A DNA stretch of 64,000 nt from Chondrus crispus (Eukaryota > Rhodophyta > Florideophyceae > Gigartinales > Gigartinaceae): the NCBI RefSeq assembly GCF_000350225.1, contig NW_005178495.1, forward strand, positions 144,295 to 208,294, read 5' to 3'. The position numbers were made by a program, and so were the translations under genes. Below, in pieces: positions 51,582 through 61,685 of this stretch (its first letter is position 1; each line of letters begins with the position of its first letter). Below the pieces are notes generated by a model. It made no database searches, was not told the DNA's origin, and saw nothing but the letters and a program-made list of their open reading frames with translations.

Positions 51582-52016
51582 ATCACCGTATTCAGCCCAG
51601 TCCTTTCAATGTCTCCCCTTCGTCCTCACATTTTTTCTAATGTATCATTGGCACCCTATTTTTTCTTGAACTAAGAAAGCGCAGAAACCGATGAGATCTT
51701 ACCAAGTGAAGAACTCCAAAGCCCACAACCTCGCCCGACGCCAATTGGCATTAACATAAACACCTCGAGAAAGAACTATCTGGGTGTGGTGCCAAGAAAG
51801 AAGAACCAAGACAGGAAGACGCAGAAAAAGGAGACCCAACAAGAGAAGATCCAGGACAAGAACGCCCCACAAAAGAAGACTCGACAAAAGAAGATGCAAG
51901 AAAAGAAGATCCAAGGCAAGAAGACAAAAGAGAATAATACAGCAAAAACAGAACCGAAGAAGAGATGCATAAGATTTATTCCTGTTTTTCGGATGAGGTG
52001 ATGAAAGGAAGAAGAG
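51582..52016. repeat. Spacer with GAAGA array and 52-bp direct repeat
   Basis: 51784-51960 is a degenerate 15-bp AAGAAGA(T/C)CCAAGAC array giving Lys/Arg-rich ORFs. 51957-52060 holds two copies of a 52-bp unit (GAAGAAGAGATG(C/T)ATA(A)GA(T)TTTATTC...GAGGTGAT(G/A)AAAG); the second contains the protease start codon. Confidence 0.7.
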
Positions 52017-53207
52017 ATGTATAGAATTTATTCTTGCTCTTCGGTTGAGGTGATAAAAGAAAACGACAAGTCCATCACTCCTGCCACCGGCGATTCGAGG
52101 CACCCGCAAAGAAGTAATTCGAGTAGCAGTTCTGTCCTCTCGTTCAAAACTCGCAATGGACACAGTCAGTTTCTAACAAAAACTGACTGCGAAGAGATAT
52201 TGAAGCAACCTCATACTTTCATTTCTTCTAATGCTCTTCTGTGGTTCATGTCTTCTGTGGGGCTCAGCAAGTACGATCCGGCCAAGTATTATTTATTCGA
52301 TCTCATCTATCTTTCAAGTGCATACAGGTTCGTCCAAGGTGGACCTTCTATGCTCCTAGGCTACTCTATGAGTCGGAAGACGGCAGAAGCAGTTCTCAAA
52401 AAGGATGTCGTTGTCCACGTGCCACTTCACTTTCGAGAGCACTTCTCCCTGGTCGTCATCGAGGGTCTTTCTCGCTTTTTGTCATGCGTCGAGAGGGAGG
52501 CCTGTGAACGCTCTCCTCTGAAAGCTATCAAAGCTTGTCATTATGACAGCCTCCCTCTCAACACAACACATAAAATAGGCGTTGTGAAGAAAGCTGTGTC
52601 AAGGCTGGTTCAAGATTGTCTTCTTTCAATTGGACTCAATTCTTCCGAGTCGAATATCGAAGCGCACATTTCGATATCTCGCATCACAAAAAAGAAGGAT
52701 CAGCCGTCCGGCCATGTGACTTGTGGACCATTTGTCGCACTATACTTCAGGCAACATGTGCACAACATTCCCTTGCAATCAAACAAGGAGGAGAGGAGAG
52801 AACTGCTGCTGGACATGCTACACAACCTTCAGCACGAAGTGGCGTTGAAATACGACTCCTTCCTCATACGCAAGGGTGTCTCAACGCTACAGCGCAGTCC
52901 GACTGCTGGGAACCGGTCACGGAAATGCTCGTTAGATTCCATAACAGACGAGCTGCATGACAACTACTATCGCATCGAGCTCGACTCTGTTATAGAATCA
53001 AAGTCTCCCGCGGACCTTCTTCAGCTATGCAACCATTGGATTGATAGTTGCCTTTGGAACGCATGCGGGAAAGACAGGGAGAAAATTCCGATGCGCGAAG
53101 AATCTGAAAAAGTATTGTTGAAAACCAAGTTCAAGGTTCTTTATGGCCATAAGGTCAAAAAGGCCCTAAGAATCGCCCAGGGCTCCGTAGAACTGTATTT
53201 TCGTTAA
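52017..53207 (+). CDS. C48/Ulp1-like cysteine protease
   Basis: 396 residues. The catalytic order of the Ulp1/SENP family is visible: VVHVPLHFREHFSLVVIEGL (His), ACHYDSLPLN (Asp in the usual YDSL block) and SGHVTCGPFVALYFRQHV (Cys; Thr replaces the common Asp before Cys). The upstream LWFMSSVGLSKYDPAKYYLF corresponds to the W/substrate region. Family members cleave SUMO or similar modifiers and are common passengers of eukaryotic DNA transposons. The C-terminal 120 residues are helical and unassigned. Whether the Met at 52017 in the 52-bp repeat is used is uncertain; a start near Met 52240 would lose the conserved N-terminal part. Confidence 0.75.
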   Translation: MYRIYSCSSVEVIKENDKSITPATGDSRHPQRSNSSSSSVLSFKTRNGHSQFLTKTDCEEILKQPHTFISSNALLWFMSSVGLSKYDPAKYYLFDLIYLSSAYRFVQGGPSMLLGYSMSRKTAEAVLKKDVVVHVPLHFREHFSLVVIEGLSRFLSCVEREACERSPLKAIKACHYDSLPLNTTHKIGVVKKAVSRLVQDCLLSIGLNSSESNIEAHISISRITKKKDQPSGHVTCGPFVALYFRQHVHNIPLQSNKEERRELLLDMLHNLQHEVALKYDSFLIRKGVSTLQRSPTAGNRSRKCSLDSITDELHDNYYRIELDSVIESKSPADLLQLCNHWIDSCLWNACGKDREKIPMREESEKVLLKTKFKVLYGHKVKKALRIAQGSVELYFR

Positions 53208-53869
53208 GCATGGGGGCAATACTGCAAGCCGTGGATTGCTGTTATGCTCTGCCGGGAGGAGATGCATCGGAGCACATATTCATTGCCATGCGAACCTATC
53301 CACAGTCGGAAGTTTGGTGTAGAGCATGTGACCTTCTTTTCAACGCTGGCTCTTGTTCGAAGACCACTATCGACGAGGAGGGAGATTCTTCGAAAGCATC
53401 GCCGCTTCAAAAATATGTTCGTCAGCTCTTCTACATTTTTCAAGGAAGTAGGAAGTCTCCCAAGCATATTTCGAAGAAGTTCAGCTCACGAAGTCGAGGC
53501 ATCATGCAAGAGATAAGCGTCCACGTCTTCGCCATTGTGGAATACACTTTGCAATGCCTGGACCTTGTCGTCTCTGATTCGTCTATGTCTGCTTTCGAAA
53601 AAGACAAAGCACTGGCCATCCAGTTCGAAAACATCGGCTTCGTCGAATTAGAGCATGCGCCGCATCGTAATTTAGGCCGTATTGTTCAAAACTCCGAATT
53701 TGTATCAGAAGAAACATTCGGGAAGGCCACGTTCATGCGAATGAGATCTTCATTAGAACTCGGCGTGAGAATCATGAACGCTTCGGCCTCGCGTGTGGCT
53801 CAAGAATACAAGAAAGATACTGCAAGGGCTGTGCAAACGTCAAAAATCACCGTCGTGCCCTCACCCTTC

Positions 53870-53901
53870 TTCGAGAAATACCGCATGCGGTATTTCCCGA
53901 A
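53870..53901. repeat. Loopless inverted repeat in helicase gene
   Basis: AAATACCGCATGCGGTATTT is a perfect 20-bp palindrome, extending to 16-bp arms with one mismatch. The open frame changes here. Confidence 0.95.
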
Positions 53902-54161
53902 ACGTTTTCTGCTATCAAAGACCGAATGCAGTCTGTTCTTGGTTGTGCAGTTGGTAGTGCCACTCTGAAAGGCGTACAGAAGCTTTTTTCTTTCTCCAAT
54001 CAATGCTTTGCTGCATCTCACGGATTAGCGCCCCCTGAGGAGATTAAATTGGCCTCTTTAAAGGATTTTGATCATGAGCCCGAACAGGAAAAAGTCATTG
54101 TTCTGGAAACGCCAAACAAAGATGAAGCATTGAAGAGAATCGAAATTGACCTTGAAGGAGA

Positions 54162-54183
54162 CTTCCGAACTCAAGTTCGGAAG
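54162..54183. repeat. 10-bp hairpin in helicase gene
   Basis: CTTCCGAACT-CA-AGTTCGGAAG, two-base loop, perfect arms. Confidence 0.9.
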
Positions 54184-54997
54184 AAGACGAATGAAGACAG
54201 AAGAACTCAAATTCCGGAGAAATCAAATGAAGGCCTGGCATCATTGAAATCGTTCAGTCAGGAGTACCATGCGTCTTTGAACTCCTGTTCAGTGTGCTGC
54301 ATTTCCGCCACCCAGAAGCAAGAAGGTGCAAAACGCTGTGTTCAAGAAGGAACCACCTAGTTTTCTCGGGAGCCTTTAATTCCTTCTTGCAGTGAAAACA
54401 GCACGGTTGGATGACCTCAAACATGTCGAAATCAGACGTTTTCAGACTCGAACGTTTGCGAGATGCAATTGTTCTTGGAAGTATGAGAATTGCGTCTATT
54501 CCTAATGTCGCGTGTATTGAGGTGGTGATTATCCCGAAAAGAAGAAAGGATGCAACGTTTCCGTTTCAGTACAGTTCCATCGGCCAGACAGTTACGGACA
54601 ATGCTGGGAGAGCAGTCCGCTGGACTGGAAACGTCCTGGACATCCGTAAAAGCCCACAATCGTACTCGTACCCAACCTGGAAAACTTCTTTTTCACTTGC
54701 AATCGGGAAGATATGCTTCCCAACTGACAGAAGGGATGGCAAGCTTTCAACTTCGAACCTGATAGAAATGGAGGTGCCATACAAATTGGTATGGAGCCCT
54801 AGTGGAAAGCGAGTCCCTAAAGATTGCAGAAGACGTACTTTTGACTTCATGGAACTAGACTTCGTGGCTCTTTCGCATCTTGACAAGGATGCAACCGAAA
54901 CGCGTTTCGGGATACTCTTGGAAAACCCACGCATGTTCAGCAAAACGCAGAAACTCGAATGGTTCGAGTTGCCATCCTAAACAACGAAGAAGGTGGT

Positions 54998-55061
54998 TTG
55001 CAATTCGAGGTTTTCCATAATTTACTCTCGAGAGTAAATTATGGAAACCCCCGAATTGCAA
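54998..55061. repeat. 64-bp loopless palindrome in helicase gene
   Basis: 32-base arms with two mismatches, centre CTC|GAG at 55029/55030. The left arm continues the upstream coding sense (LQFEVFHNLLS) and the right arm is its inverse, so the reading breaks at the centre. Confidence 0.97.
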
Positions 55062-55784
55062 GAACGAATTGAATTGAAAGAACGATCAATCTCGAAGAAT
55101 AGGGACATGGAAAACAAGCTTTTCATCCAAAAACTTGCAACCGAAAGCATCCGTCAATACTTGAAATCGTTCATTGCAATATGGAAGGGTTTTTTCAAAT
55201 TGGATCGCTTCAAGATTCTTGGATTGTCGGACCCGTCTTCTCTCGTTTGCTCGTATACGCAGAGATTCTGGCACGTGGTTTCGATTGTTCAATGGCGCTT
55301 GGTGCAGGAAAATGCGAATAAGCATTGCTTAACTATACGGAAAGCATTACATCAAACCAGCGTTCAACACCGACCCCTTTTGGCAGTCAACCCCTGTGCT
55401 GTTGCCAAAACAGTTCTCCGGTATGGCCGTGAGTCGATTTTTAAAGTCCTCCGGGCTATGAAAACCACAGTCAACGACAGTCAACTCCCGTTTCTTGTGT
55501 GGTGGTGTTCTCATGTCACAGCATACCATCTTTTTTCCCAGAGCGCACAAAGGAGGTGGTGCGATATTGGCAACTCCACTGGTCCACGGAGAAAGGGAGA
55601 CGTGAACTTTTCATCATCGATGTTTTTCTGCCAAGGCCCGCCCGGTACTGGCAAGTCTCACGTCGTCACGCTTCTTGTCTGGGCCACAACTCGAAAATCT
55701 CTCGGTTCTTTGTTAATCCCTGGTTCTAGAGATGAGAGAAATCGGCATTCTAGTGTTTCTGATCTTCTAACTGGTTTATTATCA

Positions 55785-56458
55785 TTATGACTGCTTTTCT
55801 CTCCACACAACACATAAGATTGGCCCGCCCACGTGCGCGTCCCCTTCCCATCCCACTCTTCCACAGCGCTACCCAGTCCTGCTTCCCGACTGCACTAGCT
55901 GGTTGTGTTTCCTGCCTTCCTGCCCATGCAGTGCCTCAAGAACTGTGTTTACACCCCTTCGCGGATGGGGTGTCTATGCTACAAGAAACACTGAGAAGCC
56001 AGCGCTTGGGGCTGAGTGGTTTACAAATTTTCCGGACAAATTTCGGGCCCGATTGCGCAAGTGGCCGTCTGAGAGTGGCAATGTCTATAGCGGCCACTAT
56101 GAAAACTTTCTCTGTACATGCCGTGCTGGGTGTTGAGATAACAAACGGTGAACCCGCGGGAGCTGACGCCCATATGAGGGCCTTGGCTGCGTAGCCATGA
56201 CCATCTGAGTGCCGGGCCCCTTTGTGACACGTGGTCAGATTCTGGCCCAGGAGTTTGTTGAAATAGTCAGCCTGCCCAAGGGACAGCAAGAAGCGATCGC
56301 CTACGGCTCGTTGGACAACAAATTTCGGCGGCAAAATTTTCAGGCCCTGATTTTACTGTCAGGTTATGGGCCCATATTTACACTACTATTTGTGAGTCCC
56401 ATTCTCATCAGGTGCGCTTGGGTGCCACAAGGTTTTTTTGTATCACACTTGGGAAGGT
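55785..56458. repeat. Segmental duplication, copy 2
   Basis: Partner of 50899-51581. It replaces the rest of the helicase gene; the join lies in TTTATTATCATTATGACTGC. Confidence 0.85.
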
Positions 56459-57237
56459 ATGCCGACAATGTTTCGGTGAGGCCTGTCGAGGGAATTTCGA
56501 CAGCTGAAGGTGCCTTTGACGAGGACGGAGAGGCTAGGGCTGCGCGCGGAGAAGCAGGGACAGCCGATCGAGGAGGAATTGGAGAGGAAGGACGGGAGCA
56601 TACGTGAAGCTCCCGGTAGAAAGGTCCATGAATCCGGAATCCCCTTCGATGATGCCAGTGGCAATCGGCGGATTGTTTGAGCTTCCCACGCTGAGCAGAG
56701 GGTCAATGACCAGGGGTTGATCCACACGAAGTCGCCCGCGGCTGGGTGGTTTCGACCTGGGGAGAAAGAGAGACGTTGGCGATTGAAAGACCGAGAGGAG
56801 TTTTGCGGAGGGACACGGTCCCAATCCACGCCCTCGATCGTATCAAGGAAGTAGCGTATTTCGCGATTGAAATCAGAGCCACCCAGAGGGACAGAAAAGT
56901 CCAATAGGCGCATTTGTGCTATCAGCTTCGCGGGGAGGTGCCACAGGCGCCAGCAATCGTAGGTCTCCCACAAGAGGGTCGCAGCTACTTTGATGCACCA
57001 CTCTGTGAGGAAGACCACCCATAACCCGTGTTGCGGATCCCGCAGGTAGCTGCCATAGTATGTGAGTATGGGTCCTATTTCAGCCCAAAAGCCTTGACTT
57101 ACCTCGTACTGGCTCCACCACGAGGGGATGCGCTGGTAACGACTTGCAGAATGCTGACAGGAAATCTCGCGGGCCTCTACCACTTGGTAGCCGATGAAGT
57201 ACCCCGTATCAGACCGAATACGCCGTTTAAAGCGCAC
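56443..57237 (-). pseudogene. Homologue of the gypsy-2 antisense accessory ORF
   Basis: 264 residues on the minus strand. It aligns by eye with the protein of 34150-34760: DTGYFIGYQVVEAREI, RYQRIPSWWSQYEVSQGFWAEIG, LWVVFLTEWCIKVAATLL, IEGVDWDRVP, SFSPGRNHPAAGDFVWI. It is open across the position of the gypsy-2 UGA. The N-terminal region homologous to 33778-34200 is not seen in this frame and no pol gene is nearby, so this is a fragment of another element. Its last 80 residues diverge. Confidence 0.6.
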
Positions 57238-57872
57238 TGTGTTCTGAAAGAAGAAAATACTCCCGCGTTTTAAATGACGGAAATTCGAAGGGATAATGGG
57301 TTCGGTCCAGAAGATGGCGTCAGATGACAGTATGTCGGTTTCGCCACAGGCGATTTGTAAGGGTAGGGTCCCGCTCAGCGTCTGACAGTAATATTTACAC
57401 TGTAAACAAGAGCTGAGCGGGACGATGACGCACGGTACGTGACGTGTACAGTACAGTACACGTCCCTACAGTGCTCACCTCAACCGTAAGGTCGTCCTCT
57501 TCGCCAATAAATGGGGACTCTATACAAGAAAGAGTCCCCGAGGACGATCCGGTCGGCCTCAGCAGGATCCTAATGGGATCCCGCGGGCGAAGAGGACCAC
57601 GACAAGACGAAGGAGGAGACAAGATATGGTCACAAGGGGCCGTTTAGTGGGGTTTTTATTATAAATATATGTTTTAAGTGTAGTCTAGGCTGATGTAGCA
57701 ACCATATAGATTTCTATAAAGAGTCGGTTGCAGAACAACGGAGAGGGGGGAGGCAGGCACAACACCCGATTAACAACCGGAGCCTTTCAACCGACTAAAC
57801 CAGAGAGTCAAAAGAACCTCTGAGTCAACCTATTCACAAAACTACCGAATTTCCAAAAGTAAGTCAAAGTAT
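57238..57872. other. LTR-like or regulatory spacer with 12-bp hairpin
   Basis: GTCCCGCTCAGC (57368-57379) and GCTGAGCGGGAC (57412-57423) form a stem around a 32-base loop. GACGTGTACAGTACAGTACACGTC (57440-57463) is another near-perfect palindrome, and GGGGACTCTATACAAGAAAGAGTCCCC a third. An AT-rich box TTATTATAAATATATG follows at 57654. Confidence 0.5.
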
Positions 57873-58343
57873 TCAAAAACCTGCACACGTGTCCACCGCG
57901 CACGTTAAACGGTTCGCCTCCGCGGCAGGGTCACCAAAGGTGACATCAATGAGATTGTCCAAGTAGAGGCGTTCGCCCTCGGTACAACAACGCCAAGTGG
58001 CGCAACCGTATGATGAGGGTATGAGGGTGTGGGAAATGGGGATGGCAAGCCGAGCGAATACGGCCTCCATAAATCGCAGAGAGAGAGTGGGACGGCCCCG
58101 TGGGGGAGGATGACGTAGGATGGAAGTCGGAATTGCTATACGGGTCCGCCAGTCAAAGGAGCGGATAGTAAGCACGGGGAGATTACCGGGAAGCATGCCT
58201 GCGTCGTCGGCGAATTGGTGTTCAATTTTGGAAACGTCGCGAATACCCACGGAGGAGAACCACTGGGCAGAAGCAAATAAGGAAGGATGTTCGTGCATAA
58301 TTTTGTCCTGTAGCTCCTCTGAATAGCTACAGGACAAAATCAT
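57873..58343 (-). CDS. Unrecognised ORF beginning in a hairpin
   Basis: 156 residues (LFASAQWFSSVGIRDVSKIEHQFADDAG, RFMEAVFARLAIPISHTLIP). No family recognised. The first Met lies in the right arm of the inverted repeat 58292-58348, so the upstream part may have been displaced. It could be another accessory-type ORF of a lost element. Confidence 0.35.
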   Translation of the reverse strand: MILSCSYSEELQDKIMHEHPSLFASAQWFSSVGIRDVSKIEHQFADDAGMLPGNLPVLTIRSFDWRTRIAIPTSILRHPPPRGRPTLSLRFMEAVFARLAIPISHTLIPSSYGCATWRCCTEGERLYLDNLIDVTFGDPAAEANRLTCAVDTCAGF

Positions 58344-58348
58344 GCTCG
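58292..58348. repeat. 24-bp inverted repeat with 9-base loop
   Basis: CATAATTTTGTCCTGTAGCT and its inverse AGCTACAGGACAAAATCATG, full arms 24 bp with two mismatches. Confidence 0.95.
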
Positions 58349-60200
58349 AGTCGAGCGAGGGGTAGTGGCGGGCTACCCAAGAGGGATGATAACCTGGATG
58401 AAAAGCCGGGTCGGAGACGTCCGAATCAGGGGGACGTCGGGGTATAGGAGGGAGGTCGACGGAAGCGCGAGACTTGTTCGCGAAGCCGACACCGGTGCGT
58501 CAACGGGCAGTATTTTCGCCCGCGAGCTCATGAGGTGGAGGACACGTGGGATTCGTCTTGTCCTTGCCCATGCGGAGACCGTCGGTCAGGAATGGAGATG
58601 GAAGGGGTCGAGAAGAGAAAAGGAAGTTGGAGATCAAGGAGTGTATCCGATGTGCAAGGACGCTCAGAAGGGGGATATGTAGTGCAATACAACTGTGTTG
58701 GAAGCAATTTTAGTCCGGGATCGAGGGGCTACGTGTGAGTATTTGCACAGTTTTTATTTTAATTATTTAATTTTATTTAGTTAATTAGTTGGCATTAATT
58801 TTGCTGACATTAGATTAGATCTAGGATCTAGCGCCGCGAGCCACTGTAGTGGCTCCGCCGGGCGATATATACCTTAGCCCTCTGACCACCAAGTCAGTAA
58901 AGACAACCCGAGTTGCCGGAGTTAGATCTCGCCTTCGTCGACGACCGCTTCCGTTCACGCGACGCACTTCCCTTCTGCGCTGCTAACGACATCCTCTATT
59001 GCTCGGGGTCCCATTCCTTTTCCTTATCCTTTTACCTTTTCTATCTCTACATCTATTTTTCCCTTAATTGTGTTGGTTCCATTGGAGTCGGTTGCGACCG
59101 ATCCGGTGTAGATGTTTTAGCCATCGGGCAACACGTTATGTAGCGCTGCTACTGTTTCAAGTTCCGTAGGAAGGCTGTTGTAACGACGCCTCCGTCGAAG
59201 TTCTTACTGTATAAGACAGAGTTGGTACCGCCTACCGCGATCGCGATCGCGCTGGTGAGGGTGTTTTTAGCCATCGGGCAACACGTCGGTAGTAGCGTTG
59301 CTACACGGTTACGATCCCGTCGGGTAGTGCTGAACAAGCCCCCGTCGAAGACCTTGAATTATACCCAAGGTGCTGAAGACGCTCGTCGAGCATTGGCCTT
59401 ACAACCCAGCGAACCGCGGTTACATCCTCGTAGACAAGCCCAACCAGCACTCGTCGAGCGCTCAAGTCTTCACAAGTCTCTACCACCATTATCCTCCCGG
59501 GCCGGGCATCTTTCCTTAACCCCCCCGTCGGAGTCGAGCTACCGTGGGCCGCAAGCCCACACAAGGGGAAAGGGAGTCTCGAACGCTCCGTAGCGCGTGC
59601 CATCGGCAGTGGTTGTTGCTGTTGTTGTTTTTCTTCTTTTGTTTGACCGTCGGACTGTGTTCGCGGCCTGGCAGGCACATTGCACTACAGGCGACGCCAC
59701 CCCCTAGCCAAGAAATGACGCGAACGGTCGCGACGAGCTCCACTCGTAGGGAGACTCACGATCCCGCGACAGCGCACGACCGAAGAGGTACCGATGGGGA
59801 AAGGGGGTGCTTACAAGAACTAAAAAGCCGCACGCGCTGCCCCAACCCCAAGTCAATCCGTTACTACGTACCCGAAATAATTTGGGGAACGGACCAAAAA
59901 TAGGTGAAAATTACGGTCTGCATGACACTGTATGCCAAGCCACCGCCGCCGAGGGCCAGGCAGCAAACCGCCGCCGCCTCCGGAAATAATCAAAAAAAGG
60001 GAGGGCGCACAGTACGGTAAGATGCACGTGCGCGCGTGCGCACGTGCGCATACGACCGACAGGACAAGTGTCGTCAGGGGCGACACGCAATTGAACAGCG
60101 GAGGTCAGCGTGCCCACCGCACTGCCTTTCGGTGGGGTAGGAACCACACCGCACGAAGGAGGGATCGGAGCGGAGTCCCCGACCTTTCCCCCATGCCTAC
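58344..60200. repeat. LTR-like region with an internal tandem duplication
   Basis: An AT-rich block (58755-58815) and GGGCGATATATACC (58859) resemble an LTR promoter. TTAGCCATCGGGCAACACGT occurs at 59119 and 59265 within a duplicated segment of about 146 bp (both followed by GTAGCG(C/T)TGCTAC and CC(T/C)CCGTCGAAG). GT-rich CTGTTGTTGTTTTTC near 59620. No coding region recognised. Confidence 0.45.
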
Positions 60201-61598
60201 ATGCCGGTGCAGTCGCGTTCGGGCCGCCCGAGGCGGGCTACGACGCAGATTCAACGGCTCGCCGCACCACCGCGCACGCGTCAAGAAGGACTCAAGCAAG
60301 GCCATCGCCGGGAGACCGTCTTCGGGCCACGAAAGGTGGCTCCGGCCTTACCTCTGCGGGCCCTACGGGCGCATGCGCACCCGCCTTACGACAGGCGGAT
60401 GGAGGAAAATCGTCCGCGCGAGGCGGCGGCGCCAGCCTGCACGGAAACGCAACAGAGGAGCTCGAGACGCTACTGTCTAACGTTTGTTCCTTTTCCCCGC
60501 GAGCACGTGCGCAGAGACCAGGAAGACGGTGCACCGCGCCCGCGCACAATGTCGACCGAAGGGACAAATCCGCCGCTCAAGGCGAGACCAAGTACGGCGC
60601 TTGCTCCGGTCCCAACGAGAACCCGCACGGAGCGGCGCGGAGGCCATCTAACAGCCGACTGCGTCAGCAGAGGGCGAAACGGAAGGGTCAAGAGAGAGGT
60701 CGCTGAGAGTTTGAATACGGAAACGGTGGGAAGGATCCGAAGCCTCAATTGGGGGATGACGTCACCCCCCCCACTGCTCAAAGACGCGTGCGACTCGCGC
60801 TGTCCGCGCCTTCTTCTGAGGGTGCTCCCCTCTAGAGGGGCACGACTCCCCCCTCCTTATTTCAGTACGCAGCGTCGCCGGCGCACCCTCCCGCACCGCG
60901 CGGGCACGCGTCAAAAGGGCATGAGCCAGACCATTGTCGAGAGCCCCACCAACCCTTCGCCGGACGACTGGGTGACGCGTACGCGCACGCATACACCCAG
61001 TTCCCTCGAAGCCTCGATAGGCAAGGTACGCGTGAATGGGGAGGATAAGTCACCCGCGAAGGACGACCCAGCGCGATCTGCGACCCTGACGCGCAGAGGA
61101 GGAGCCGAGGAACGAGGTTCAAGACACGCGTTCAGAGGCGAACCGACGCCCCGCGGCTCCCTTCGGACGGGAGCGGGACAGTTCGCGGTTAGGACCGGGG
61201 AGAACGCGTGGGATGGCGAATGCTCCGGACGAAGAACCGGGACCCCTATCCCACCTCATCGGACGGGGTGGGGTGAAGGAAAGCGCCAAGGGCGCCACGC
61301 GGACTCCCCCGCGCAAGAGATAGAAGGTGCGATCGGGGTAGGACATATCGCATCGACGACGGGCTGGGGGAGGAGTTATACTAATTTACGAGGACAACGA
61401 CGCGGAGAAAGGGAGCTTCGAAGCTTAACTCACGCGGTCGACGGCGAACCGATCCCCCGCCCTGCCCCTTCTGGCGGAGAGGGACGGAAAGCGGTCGTAC
61501 CTGCGGAGACAGCGCAACGCGGGGAACGACACAAACGTCAGCCTCAAACTCCCTGTCCACATCTCCGGAGAATGGGGACGGGAAGACGCGGAGCCTAA
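60201..61598 (+). CDS. Long Arg/Pro/Thr-rich ORF, doubtful
   Basis: 465 codons without a stop in GC-rich DNA. Composition is Arg, Pro, Gly, Thr and Ala-rich throughout with no recognised domain; other frames are also long here, so it may be a chance ORF. A disordered Gag-like protein cannot be excluded. Confidence 0.2.
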   Translation: MPVQSRSGRPRRATTQIQRLAAPPRTRQEGLKQGHRRETVFGPRKVAPALPLRALRAHAHPPYDRRMEENRPREAAAPACTETQQRSSRRYCLTFVPFPREHVRRDQEDGAPRPRTMSTEGTNPPLKARPSTALAPVPTRTRTERRGGHLTADCVSRGRNGRVKREVAESLNTETVGRIRSLNWGMTSPPPLLKDACDSRCPRLLLRVLPSRGARLPPPYFSTQRRRRTLPHRAGTRQKGMSQTIVESPTNPSPDDWVTRTRTHTPSSLEASIGKVRVNGEDKSPAKDDPARSATLTRRGGAEERGSRHAFRGEPTPRGSLRTGAGQFAVRTGENAWDGECSGRRTGTPIPPHRTGWGEGKRQGRHADSPAQEIEGAIGVGHIASTTGWGRSYTNLRGQRRGERELRSLTHAVDGEPIPRPAPSGGEGRKAVVPAETAQRGERHKRQPQTPCPHLRRMGTGRRGA

Positions 61599-61685
61599 AG
61601 ACCAAAGCGGGGAGAGACGATGCTACTATTTTACGAAGATGCACGGGCCGAGGACGGAACCTCGGAGTCTAATAGGGCCGCCCGA

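Larger units (their letters stand above)
53210..55783 (+). pseudogene. UPF1-like superfamily 1 helicase, broken and truncated
   Basis: Four plus-strand frames (53210-53968, 53926-54360, 54411-54980, 55041-55783) read as one long N-terminal region ending in FFCQGPPGTGKSHVVTLLV, a Walker A motif (55635-55658) in UPF1-like context. Other features: a Cys cluster (CRACDLLFNAGSC) near the start, VELEHAPHRNLGR, RSSLELGVRIMN, and an acidic/basic linker at 54050-54240. Walker B and the second helicase domain are absent because the segmental duplication begins at 55785. Three frame breaks coincide with or adjoin inverted repeats (53870-53901, 54162-54183, 54998-55061). It follows the protease gene by 2 bp and was probably part of one element. 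Confidence 0.65.

Noticed and set aside
51784-51972. Lys/Arg-rich peptide as a histone-like or basic protein
   Set aside because: Product of a 15-bp GAAGA-type tandem array; composition only.
60201-61598. Confident protein gene
   Set aside because: Biased composition with no domain; kept only as a low-confidence entry.
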